Source of the DNA: Sulfurimicrobium sp031426915 | Lineage (GTDB): Bacteria; Pseudomonadota; Gammaproteobacteria; Burkholderiales; Sulfuricellaceae | Direction of reading: 5' to 3' | Assembly (NCBI GenBank): GCA_031426915.1 | Contig: JASJPB010000017.1 | Coordinates: forward strand, 38,943-102,942 | Length of the DNA: 64,000 bases | Shown: positions 8,891-17,300 of the stretch, piece by piece | How the letters are laid out: the number at the start of each line of letters is the position of its first letter | Position numbering within the stretch: position 1 is the stretch's first letter | Notes under the pieces: generated by a model | The model's input: the letters and a program-made list of their open reading frames with translations, nothing else | Told to the model about the DNA's origin: nothing | Databases searched by the model: none | Made by a program: the position numbers and the translations under genes

Positions 8891-9689
8891 CCTCCCGCGC
8901 CCAGAACAAACGGTCTGGAATGTATTGCCCCATGCCCGGGCGAAAGCCTGCCTTCAGGGTTTGCCAAGTGTATTCCTGTGCTTCCCGAACCGCCTCGGCC
9001 ACATCCAGCCCATGAGCAATTGAAGCTGCAAGCGCCGAGGCCAAGGTGCAACCCGACCCGTGATAACTGCCGGAAAGACGCTGCCAGGCATCGGACCGTA
9101 ACACTCCGTCCTTGCCATGGAGAACATTCACCACTTGAGGAGTATTTTCGTGGGTGCCCGTAACCAGCACATACTCGCAACCCACTTCGATCAGGCGTTG
9201 CGCGCAGTCGGTCAGATCAAGCTCTTCGTCAATGTCGTACTGGGCAAGGCGGCGCGCTTCCAGACTATTCGGAGTGACAATGGTAGTTTGCGGGATGAGC
9301 ATGTCCAGCATGGCTGCCACCATATCCTCGGACGCCAGCTCGTCGCCGCGCCCTGATGCCAGCACCGGGTCGAGGATGAGGGGCACATCGGGATAATCCG
9401 CGACAATCTCCGCAATCGCGGCAATGTTTTCCACGCTGCCCAGCATGCCGATCTTGAACGCGGCTACCGGCATATCCTCAAGCACTGCGCGTGCCTGTGC
9501 AGCAACCAGATCCGAGTCGAGAGCATGGATATCCTCCACCCCGACCGTGTCCTGCACCGTAATGGCGGTCACAACCGACAGGGCATAACAACCCATGCTT
9601 GACAGGGTCAGCAGGTCCGCTTGTAAACCGGCCCCCCCGCTGGGGTCCGAGGCGGAAAAAACAAGAACGATGGGAAGCGTATCAGACAT
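8868..9689 (-). CDS. thiD: Hydroxymethylpyrimidine/phosphomethylpyrimidine kinase
   Basis: A 273-residue ribokinase-like enzyme that phosphorylates HMP and HMP-phosphate to HMP-diphosphate, the pyrimidine precursor of thiamine. The N-terminal FSASDPSGGAGLQADL substrate loop and the C-terminal GSYHGSGCTLASALAA motif with catalytic Cys are clear. It precedes thiE with overlap. Unlike thiC, no TPP riboswitch is visible in the 65 bp upstream. Confidence 0.95.
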   Translation of the reverse strand: MSDTLPIVLVFSASDPSGGAGLQADLLTLSSMGCYALSVVTAITVQDTVGVEDIHALDSDLVAAQARAVLEDMPVAAFKIGMLGSVENIAAIAEIVADYPDVPLILDPVLASGRGDELASEDMVAAMLDMLIPQTTIVTPNSLEARRLAQYDIDEELDLTDCAQRLIEVGCEYVLVTGTHENTPQVVNVLHGKDGVLRSDAWQRLSGSYHGSGCTLASALAASIAHGLDVAEAVREAQEYTWQTLKAGFRPGMGQYIPDRLFWAREDEAVTDD

Positions 9690-9754
9690 GAAGCAAGACC
9701 CGTGACAGCTGCGCCCGCCGGAGCGGGAAGTCGCTACGGCGGGGGAATGCGGCT

Positions 9755-10660
9755 TTATTTCAATTTATTTATCTGGCGCTGTGCCAGCTCATCCGATAGC
9801 GGCACGTAACCGGCCTCGGCCACCGATGCTTGCCCCTCTTTGGACAGACCTATTTTGAGAAACTCCATCACGGCCGGAGAAACAGCTTTACCACTAGGTT
9901 TGTTCACATAGAGAAACATGTAATGCTGCAAGCGATAACTCTTGTTATAAAGGTTCGCTACGCTAAGCGCGACAAAATCGCCCGCTCCTTTTTTCAGGGG
10001 CAATATCTTCAACTTGCTGTCTGGCTGATAACGTCCATAACCCAGCGCATTCTTGTTCTGCGCCACCCTGCCCAGCAGTTGCTCATGGCTCAATTCTTCG
10101 ATTTCGGGTCTGAAGTCATCGCGGCACAATACCGATTTATTGAAGAAGTCGCGTACCGCCGACTTCTTATCGTGCCCCAACAAAATGAGAGACTGACTGT
10201 CCCAAGGCGCACTCAGGCCAAGCTGGCCCCATTTCGTAATGCTCTCGCTACGGCCACAACCATGGCTACTGGAGAAGATTGCGTCGAGCTGAGAGTAATC
10301 AAGTCCATTGATAGGATTTTCCGGATGCACATATAGTGCCAAGGCTTCAATCGCTACCGCGATGCCTGTAGGATAGTAGCCATGCGTGCGGATAAAGGCT
10401 TCGCTTTCATCGTTGGTCATTTCACGATTCATCGCCGCCAAGTCTGCCTTGCCGGAAACCAGCGCCTTGGGCGCGGAACTGGTGCCGGGGCTGGAAATAT
10501 TCACCTCAGCGGATGGGGATTTTGCCTGATACAGTTGAGCCCATTGCCTGAGGAAAGGCTCAAGGGTATTGGAACCGACGATGGTAACACCCGCCAGGGC
10601 CAAAGGAGCTACAGCAGCAGAGCAGAATAAGAAAATCAGGATCAGCAACTTGCGCAACAT
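9755..10660 (-). CDS. PstS-like phosphate/oxyanion periplasmic binding protein
   Basis: A 301-residue secreted binding protein with a signal peptide (MLRKLLILIFLFCSAAVAPLALA). The segment VTIVGSNTLEPFLRQWAQLY followed by SSPGTSSAPKALVSGKADLAAMNREMT is typical of PstS-like proteins, which bind tetrahedral oxyanions at the N-termini of helices. No pstCAB genes lie nearby, so it may be a solitary receptor rather than part of the main Pst transporter. It is transcribed away from the pil-chp operon and lies upstream of thiD on the same strand. Ligand unverified. Confidence 0.8.
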   Translation of the reverse strand: MLRKLLILIFLFCSAAVAPLALAGVTIVGSNTLEPFLRQWAQLYQAKSPSAEVNISSPGTSSAPKALVSGKADLAAMNREMTNDESEAFIRTHGYYPTGIAVAIEALALYVHPENPINGLDYSQLDAIFSSSHGCGRSESITKWGQLGLSAPWDSQSLILLGHDKKSAVRDFFNKSVLCRDDFRPEIEELSHEQLLGRVAQNKNALGYGRYQPDSKLKILPLKKGAGDFVALSVANLYNKSYRLQHYMFLYVNKPSGKAVSPAVMEFLKIGLSKEGQASVAEAGYVPLSDELAQRQINKLK

Positions 10661-10797
10661 AGCCTTGTTACCCTCTGTTCAATAACACGTCGCGAGCATC
10701 ATAGCATAGTTGCCCATGGCCGCAATTAAGGTCATAGCGGACCCTAAAGTCGCATTATTCGCCAGTCAAGCCTGACCAAGTCGGCCCTCTTAAGGGG

Positions 10798-10825
10798 TTT
10801 ACCTGACAGGGTTTTTCTATACAAT
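10798..10825 (+). promoter_or_regulatory. Candidate sigma-70 promoter of the pilGHIJL operon
   Basis: TTTACC (10798-10803) and TACAAT (10820-10825) are separated by 16 bp and lie about 50 bp before the pilG start. The -10 matches 5 of 6 consensus bases and the -35 matches 4 of 6. The flanking 214-bp region between the binding-protein gene and pilG shows nothing else I can identify. Confidence 0.35.
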
Positions 10826-10874
10826 GGCATTTTGCTGTGGTAGCGCGGGTTTCAAACACGAACGAGGGGGATGA

Positions 10875-11288
10875 GTGGGCGAAGAAAACAATCTGACCAG
10901 CACCAAGGTGATGGTCATTGACGACAGCAACACCATCCGTCGCAGCGCTGAAATTTTCCTGCTAAAAGCCGGCTGCGAAGTTATCCTTGCAGAAGATGGT
11001 TTCGACGCCATGGCCAAGATCGCCGATTACCAGCCCGACATCATCTTTGTAGACATCATGATGCCGCGTCTTGACGGTTATCAAACCACGATGCTGATCA
11101 AGAAAAATCCCCGTTTCAAACAAACCCCTGTAATCATGCTTTCCAGCAAGGACGGGCTATTTGATCGTGCTCGAGGCAGGATGGTCGGTTCAGACGAATA
11201 TCTCACCAAGCCTTTCACCAAGGACAGCCTGCTGGAAACCGTCCGGAAACACACCGGCGCCAGTCCAGCTAAAGACGTACTAAATTAA
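10875..11288 (+). CDS. pilG: Twitching motility response regulator PilG
   Basis: A 137-residue single-domain CheY-like receiver starting at GTG, with GAGGGGG just upstream. VMVIDDSNTIRRSAEIFL is strongly PilG-like; the phospho-acceptor is Asp60 in FVDIMMPRLDG, with acidic residues Asp16/Asp17 and a conserved Lys in SSKDG. In Pseudomonas-type Pil-Chp systems PilG is phosphorylated by ChpA (PilL) and promotes pilus extension and cAMP production. First gene of a five-gene chemosensory operon. Confidence 0.93.
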   Translation: MGEENNLTSTKVMVIDDSNTIRRSAEIFLLKAGCEVILAEDGFDAMAKIADYQPDIIFVDIMMPRLDGYQTTMLIKKNPRFKQTPVIMLSSKDGLFDRARGRMVGSDEYLTKPFTKDSLLETVRKHTGASPAKDVLN

Positions 11289-11300
11289 AGAGGCAAGCTC

Positions 11301-11666
11301 ATGACAATCAGCAAAATTCTGGTCGTGGACGACTCCCCCACCGAGCGCCATTTTCTCAACAGCCTGCTCACCAAGCAGGGTTACCAGGTAGTCCTGGCAG
11401 AAAGCGGCGAAGAGGCCATGGCCAAGGCCAAACAGGAGAAACCAGATCTCATCATCATGGACGTGGTAATGCCCGGGCTCAACGGCTTCCAGGCCACGCG
11501 CGCCATTACCAAGGATGACGAAACAAGGAACATTCCCGTCATCATGTGCACCACCAAGGGGCAGGAAACCGACAAGGTGTGGGCGATGCGACAGGGTGCA
11601 AAAGATTACGTCACAAAACCGGTGGATCAAACCGAGTTATTGAACAAAATCGCGGCACTCAACTAA
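11301..11666 (+). CDS. pilH: Twitching motility response regulator PilH
   Basis: A 121-residue stand-alone receiver domain with acidic pair Asp10/Asp11, phospho-acceptor Asp54 (IIMDVVMPGLNG) and the switch Thr/Lys region CTTKGQ. It is the second CheY-like protein of the Pil-Chp cluster; in known systems PilH counterbalances PilG, favouring retraction or acting as a phosphate sink. It lies 12 bp after pilG. Confidence 0.93.
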   Translation: MTISKILVVDDSPTERHFLNSLLTKQGYQVVLAESGEEAMAKAKQEKPDLIIMDVVMPGLNGFQATRAITKDDETRNIPVIMCTTKGQETDKVWAMRQGAKDYVTKPVDQTELLNKIAALN

Positions 11667-11687
11667 AACAAGGACTCGGTCCAATAC

Positions 11688-12212
11688 ATGGCACGCAAAA
11701 GCAAAATCAGCCTGCGGGAATTCCAGGAGGGCGTCGTTGCCAAGCTGCAGGCATTGTCCCAGGGAGGCGAAATCAAGTCCGCCTCCAAGCTGGGAATGCA
11801 GGTAGGCACACAATACTGGCTGGTAGATTTGGCCGATGTGGGCGAGGTGGTTCCGCCACCAGAAATCGCACCGGTACCGCTCACCCAGCCCTGGTTTGCC
11901 GGCGCAGCCAACGTGCGCGGCAAGCTTTACAGTGTGGTCGACTTCTCCGCTTTTAGTGGGGGTGAGCCGGTAGTGAACAACGCGGACAGACGCTTAATCC
12001 TGGCCAATGCCAAATTCATGGTGAACTCAGGCTTGCTGGTGAACCGCCTGCTCGGATTGCGCCACCCAGACCAGTTGCAACATAGGGAAATCAGCGCTGA
12101 CGCAGCACCTTGGGTAAGCGCGGAATATACTGATGCCGACGGACATCATTGGCAGGAACTGAACATGCAAGCGCTCGTGAACGACCCAAATTTCCTGCAA
12201 GCAGGGCGATAA
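11688..12212 (+). CDS. pilI: CheW-like adaptor PilI
   Basis: A 174-residue CheW-domain protein (LGMQVGTQYWLVDLADVGEVVPPPEIAPVPLTQPWFAGAANVRGKLYSVVDFSAF) that would link the receptor PilJ to the histidine kinase PilL. The position between pilH and pilJ matches the conserved order of Pil-Chp clusters. Soluble, no signal peptide. Confidence 0.9.
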   Translation: MARKSKISLREFQEGVVAKLQALSQGGEIKSASKLGMQVGTQYWLVDLADVGEVVPPPEIAPVPLTQPWFAGAANVRGKLYSVVDFSAFSGGEPVVNNADRRLILANAKFMVNSGLLVNRLLGLRHPDQLQHREISADAAPWVSAEYTDADGHHWQELNMQALVNDPNFLQAGR

Positions 12213-12245
12213 GCAGTAATAAACATAGGGATGGAGAGAAAAGCA

Positions 12246-14381
12246 ATGGCTTTCAATTTGGCAAAAATGATGTTCTGGAAGCGCATGGGGAAAAGCGGGG
12301 GCGGCAGTGAAACCCCCCTGCACACCACCATGATCCTGCAGGGTCTACGCAACCTCTCCAGCAAGGAACCGGGAAGTGTCCCCCTGATTGGCCATCTGCC
12401 GATTGAAAAGCAGTACAAGATCACCGTTTCCACCATGGGGGTATTCCTTGTCCTTGCTGTCGCCAGCCTGATCTGGAATACGGTACGGGTGGGCCGCAAC
12501 GCCGAATACGTGGCAATTTCCACCGAAATGCAGATGCTTTCGCAGCGAATTGCAAAAAGCGCGCAACAGGGCGCGCTGGGTAACACGGCTGCATTCAAGC
12601 AACTGGACGAAAGCGAAAAGCAGTTCGACAAGAGTTTCAAGAAACTGATGGTCGGCGGTGATGGCCTGCCCGCTTCACCGTCCTCGATCCAGCCGATTCT
12701 GAAGGAACTGGAAAAAAAATGGATCCCGACTGAAGCGGCTATTGATCTAATTCTGAAACAGCAAAAGAAACTGGTGGAGTTGAACCGTAGCGTGGCCGCA
12801 ATTAACACCAACAACATTCAACTGTTGGAGCTGTCCGAACAGATTGCCGGCCTGCTTACTCAATCCGGCGCTCCACTGCGAGAAGTCTCCATCGCGTCCC
12901 AGTTGGTGATGCTGACCCAACGCCTGGCAAAAAACGCCAACACGCTGCTCGCGTCCGACGTAATTGACCCGGAAGTCGCGTTCCTGCTGGGCAAGGATAC
13001 CAACACCTTCCGCGAAATCATGGAGGGCTTGCTCAAGGGCAGCGAGGATCTTCGCCTGATCGCGGTCAAGGACGCTGACACAAGGGAAAAACTGGACGAA
13101 CTCAATGAAGCATTCCATGAGTTCTCCGATTACTCCAACAAGATTTTGCAAAACATGCAGGATCTGGTGAATTCGAAACAGGCAGGGCGCGCCATTTTCG
13201 TCGGTTCCGACGAACTTCTGGCAAACAGCCGCACGCTCGCGTCCAGTTACGAAAAAATTGCCGGTGGAGCGGGCCTGCTGGTGCTGGCATTTGTCTACGG
13301 CCTGCTCGCCATTGGCGCATTGGTGATGCTGGGCATGATCAACGTGAACGATGCAAAAAAACGCGCGCTATTGAGCGAACGTGAGAACAAGGCCAACCAG
13401 GAAGCCATTCTCCGGCTGCTGAACGAAATGGGCGACCTCGCGGAAGGTGATCTGACCGTACGCGCCAAGGTGACCGAGGACATCACCGGCGCCATTGCGG
13501 ACTCCATCAACTACACCATTGACGAACTACGCGGCCTGGTCACGGAAATCAACAAAACCAGCGAGCAGGTGACTCATGCATCACGTCAGGCGCAGGACAT
13601 TTCCAACGAACTCCTGGATGCTGCACAAAAGCAGTCCCAGGAAATCGAGGACACTTCCGCCCAAGTGTTACAGATGGCCCAATCCATTAACGAGGTGTCT
13701 GCCAACGCCGCCGAGTCCGCCCGTGTGGCACAGCAATCGCTGGATGCCGCGGAAAAAGGCACCACCGCCGTGCGCAACTCCATTACCGGCATGAACGAAA
13801 TCCGCGAGCAAATCCAGGACACATCGAAACGCATCAAGCGGCTGGGCGAGAGCTCACAGGAAATTAGTGAAATCGTAGATCTCATTTCGGACATTACCGA
13901 ACAGACCAATATTCTGGCGCTGAACGCAGCTATCCAGGCGGCATCGGCAGGCGATGCGGGGCGCGGCTTCACGGTGGTGGCGGAGGAAGTGCAGCGCTTG
14001 GCGGAACGTTCCGGCGAGGCGACCAAACAGATTTCTGCGATTGTGAAGACCATTCAGACCGACACTCAGGATGCTGTGTCCGCGATGGAAAAGAGCACCC
14101 AGGGCGTGGTAGAGGGAGCCAAGCTGTCCGATGCGGCCGGCCAGGCGCTGAACGAAATTGGCCAGGTATCGCGCAACCTCGCGGAACTGATCGATACCAT
14201 TTCCCGCGCCACCCAGAACCAGGCACAGGCGGCCGGCATGGTGGCAAACAATATGCAGGACATCCAGAGCATCACCATCCAGACCACGGAAGGCACCAAG
14301 AAGACCGCCATCTCCGTGGGCGAATTGGCAACCCTGGCAACCGACCTGCGCGGTTCCGTAGCCGGTTTCAAACTTTCCTGA
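12246..14381 (+). CDS. pilJ: Methyl-accepting chemotaxis protein PilJ
   Basis: A transmembrane chemoreceptor of about 711 residues. ATG 12246 is preferred because GGAGAG lies 7 bp upstream; an in-frame ATG at 12231 has no properly spaced site. Two membrane segments (about 60-85 and 340-365 in this frame) flank a PilJ-type sensing region that carries repeated QMLSQRIAK/VMLTQRLAK helices. HAMP and a long signalling hairpin follow, with the tip EQTNILALNAAIQAASAGDAGRGF slightly shortened relative to typical chemotaxis receptors. It would sense surface contact or pilus state and control PilL. Confidence 0.93.
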   Translation: MAFNLAKMMFWKRMGKSGGGSETPLHTTMILQGLRNLSSKEPGSVPLIGHLPIEKQYKITVSTMGVFLVLAVASLIWNTVRVGRNAEYVAISTEMQMLSQRIAKSAQQGALGNTAAFKQLDESEKQFDKSFKKLMVGGDGLPASPSSIQPILKELEKKWIPTEAAIDLILKQQKKLVELNRSVAAINTNNIQLLELSEQIAGLLTQSGAPLREVSIASQLVMLTQRLAKNANTLLASDVIDPEVAFLLGKDTNTFREIMEGLLKGSEDLRLIAVKDADTREKLDELNEAFHEFSDYSNKILQNMQDLVNSKQAGRAIFVGSDELLANSRTLASSYEKIAGGAGLLVLAFVYGLLAIGALVMLGMINVNDAKKRALLSERENKANQEAILRLLNEMGDLAEGDLTVRAKVTEDITGAIADSINYTIDELRGLVTEINKTSEQVTHASRQAQDISNELLDAAQKQSQEIEDTSAQVLQMAQSINEVSANAAESARVAQQSLDAAEKGTTAVRNSITGMNEIREQIQDTSKRIKRLGESSQEISEIVDLISDITEQTNILALNAAIQAASAGDAGRGFTVVAEEVQRLAERSGEATKQISAIVKTIQTDTQDAVSAMEKSTQGVVEGAKLSDAAGQALNEIGQVSRNLAELIDTISRATQNQAQAAGMVANNMQDIQSITIQTTEGTKKTAISVGELATLATDLRGSVAGFKLS

Positions 14382-14395
14382 GCAATCCATAACTC

Positions 14396-17300
14396 ATGAG
14401 CATTGAATTCGATACCGGCCCACTGACCTGGGTCAAGGGAGAAATTGACCAGGCGTTGCGACAAGCCAGTGAGAAACTGGCCCTGTTTGCGAATGACGCC
14501 TCCGACAACACCCCTCTGCGTCAGTGCCAGACCCATTTGCACCAGGTCAGCGGCGCCATCCAGATGGTAGGCCTGGAAGGTGTGGCACGCTTCGGCGAGG
14601 GGATCGAAAAGCTGGTCGCAGCCCTGGAAAAACGCGAGGTTGCGATTTCCGGCACCAACCTGGATCTCGTCAACCAGTCCATGTCCGCACTGTCCCAGTA
14701 TCTTGAGGGCTTGCTCAATGGACAACCGGATCAACCGATACGTCTTTTCCCACAATACCGGGCGCTGCTCCTGGCCCGTGGCATAGAAAAAACCAGCGAA
14801 AGCGAATTGTTTTTCCCTGATCTTTCGATCCGTGCGCCCAAAAGCCTGCCCAGCCTACAAATCAGCGCGCAGGAATTGCCTGGCTTCCTCAAGAAGGAAC
14901 GCGCCCGTTACCAACGCGGACTGCTGGGTTTTCTGCGCAACACGGATGATGCCGCTTCACTGCAAGCCATGCGTGACGCACTGGCCGCCATTGAGCAAAC
15001 CCAAACCGTACCAGCCAACCGCACTTTCTGGTGGTCGGCGGTTGGAATGGTCGAAAGCCTGCTGCACAAAGGCCAGGAAACCAACCTCCTTGTAAAGCAA
15101 TTGTGCGGCGGAATCGACCAGCAAATTCGTCGTCTTGCCGAGGGGTCGCCCAAAGTGGCGGAACGCTTGCTGCGCGATGTGCTGTATTTTATCGCCCGCA
15201 GCAAACCTGTGGCCGAAAGGGTGGGACAAATCAAGGATTTGTTCGAACTGGATGCCTACGTCCCTCAGGTGCTTGATAGCGAACATCAGGCGGAACAGGA
15301 AAGGCGGCTGCCGCTGCTGCGCGAGTTGCGCGACATCATTGCCCCGGCCAAGGATGCCTGGCTCAAATTCACATCGGGCAGCACCGACAACCTCTCGAAC
15401 TTCCGATCCCAACTCAAACGTCTGGTGGAAAAAGCCTCAGCGCTGGAAAACCCCCCTCTCAACCAATTGCTGCAACAAATTGAAGCGGGTGCCACCGAAC
15501 TTTCCAGCAACCCCGGCGAATTAAACGAAATGGTGGCAATGGAAATGGCCACCACCATCCTACTGGCAGAAAACACCCTGGAAAACTACCGTGGCGCCAC
15601 GGATGAGTTCAGGCGTCAGGCGGAAGTTCAATCGAGACGCCTGCAAGCCAGCCTGCAGGGAAAACTGGACGAAGTCGAAATCACCGACATTCCGCTGCTG
15701 GATGAAATGTCGCGCCGAGCCCAGGAAAAATTGCTACTGGCGCAAGTTGGCCAGGAAATCCAGTCCAACTTGCAGCACATCGAGCAGGTACTGGACACTT
15801 TCTTCCGCGACACTGCCAAGCGCGATGAATTGCCGGGCCTGAAACCATTCCTGAAGCAAATTTACGGCGCCCTGAAAATCCTCGAACTGGAACCTGCCGT
15901 CGAACTGCTGAATGAGTGCGAGCGCCTGATAGACGGCTTCTGCCAGTCCGGTTACGAACCGCAACAGGAGCAACTGGAACAGGTGGCGGAAGGACTGAGC
16001 AGCCTTGGCTTCTATGTCGAAGCCATCCAGCGCGGCCGCACGGACGCGGTTCAAATTCTGAAATCCGCGCTGACTCACCTCAAGCCAGCGGCAGAAGAGA
16101 TTGCAATTGCGCCCGAAAACGAGACCACCGCGGAAGAACCCGCTATCAGCATCGAGGCTGGTCTGGAAGATCAAAAGCAGCAGATCCAGGTCTTGCTGCA
16201 GCAGTGGCAGCAAGATCCTTCCAACGACCAAGTCAGGGACAGCCTCCAGCAACAACTTGCCAGCCTGCAACAAGACGCCGATCTGATTGCGGACGCCGAT
16301 CTGAAAGCGCTGGCGACTGAGGCCAGACGTCTTCTGGAACAGTCCTCCGCTCCAACAGCCGAACTGGCGGAGGCCACAGCCATCCTGGCCGCCCCCAGAA
16401 TGGCTGTGGCGGCACCCTCGGCCGAGACTGCGCGTCTTGCCAACGAGGCGGATGAAACAATCGATGCCGAAATGCTCGAAATCTACCTGGAAGAGGCTGA
16501 AGAGGTTCTTTCCTCGGTGAACGAGAACCTGGAGCTTTGCCACGATCAGCCCAACGACAAGGAAGCCCTGACCACCCTGCGCCGCAGTTTCCACACCCTC
16601 AAGGGCAGTGGCCGCATGGTAGGGCTGTGGGAATTGGGCGAAGTTGCCTGGGCCATCGAACAGGTAATGAACAAGTGGTTGCAGGAAGAAAAAAATGCCA
16701 CGCCGGAACTGCTCGCCCTCCTCGGCCAAGCGCATGAGCACTTTGTTGGCTGGGTTGCAGGACTCAAAGCCAGCGGATCGGTTCAGGTAAATGCAGCCAA
16801 CCTGCTGGCTGAGGCAGAACGGCTAAGAACCGGCGCCATTGCGGCATTACTCCCCCTGACGCCAGCTGAGGTCGTCCAGGAAGCCATACCAGAAGAAGAG
16901 GCTGTCGTCCCCGAGCCGGAAGTGACGGCCCATGAGGAAATAGCCAGCCGAGAGGAGGCGCTTCAAATAGCCGCAGGCGAGGCCCAGGCCAAGGTGCCCG
17001 AGGACAGGCTGGAAATTCTCTTGGAAAGTGGCGCTGAGCCACTGGCCGAGGATGAAATACCAGTGCAGACAATCGATATCGAATTGCCCGCAGAGGAAAC
17101 ACTTCTTGAGTTGCCGCCCTCAACCGATGAAGAGCCATCGGTGGAAATGCCCCCGGTCCTCCCGCCTGAAATTGGCCTGGAAGAAATCGTACTCGAATTG
17201 CCCGAATCCGCAACTGGCCCGGAGCAGGAAATCCCTTCCGGGATCAGCAACCCATGGGCAGCAGAGGCCCTGCCGGAGTTGATCACGGAACAGGCGGCAA

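Noticed and set aside
9690..9754. Possible TPP riboswitch before thiD
   Set aside because: None of the THI-box blocks (CTGAGA, GAACCTGA, GGATAATGCCG) is present in the 65-bp gap.
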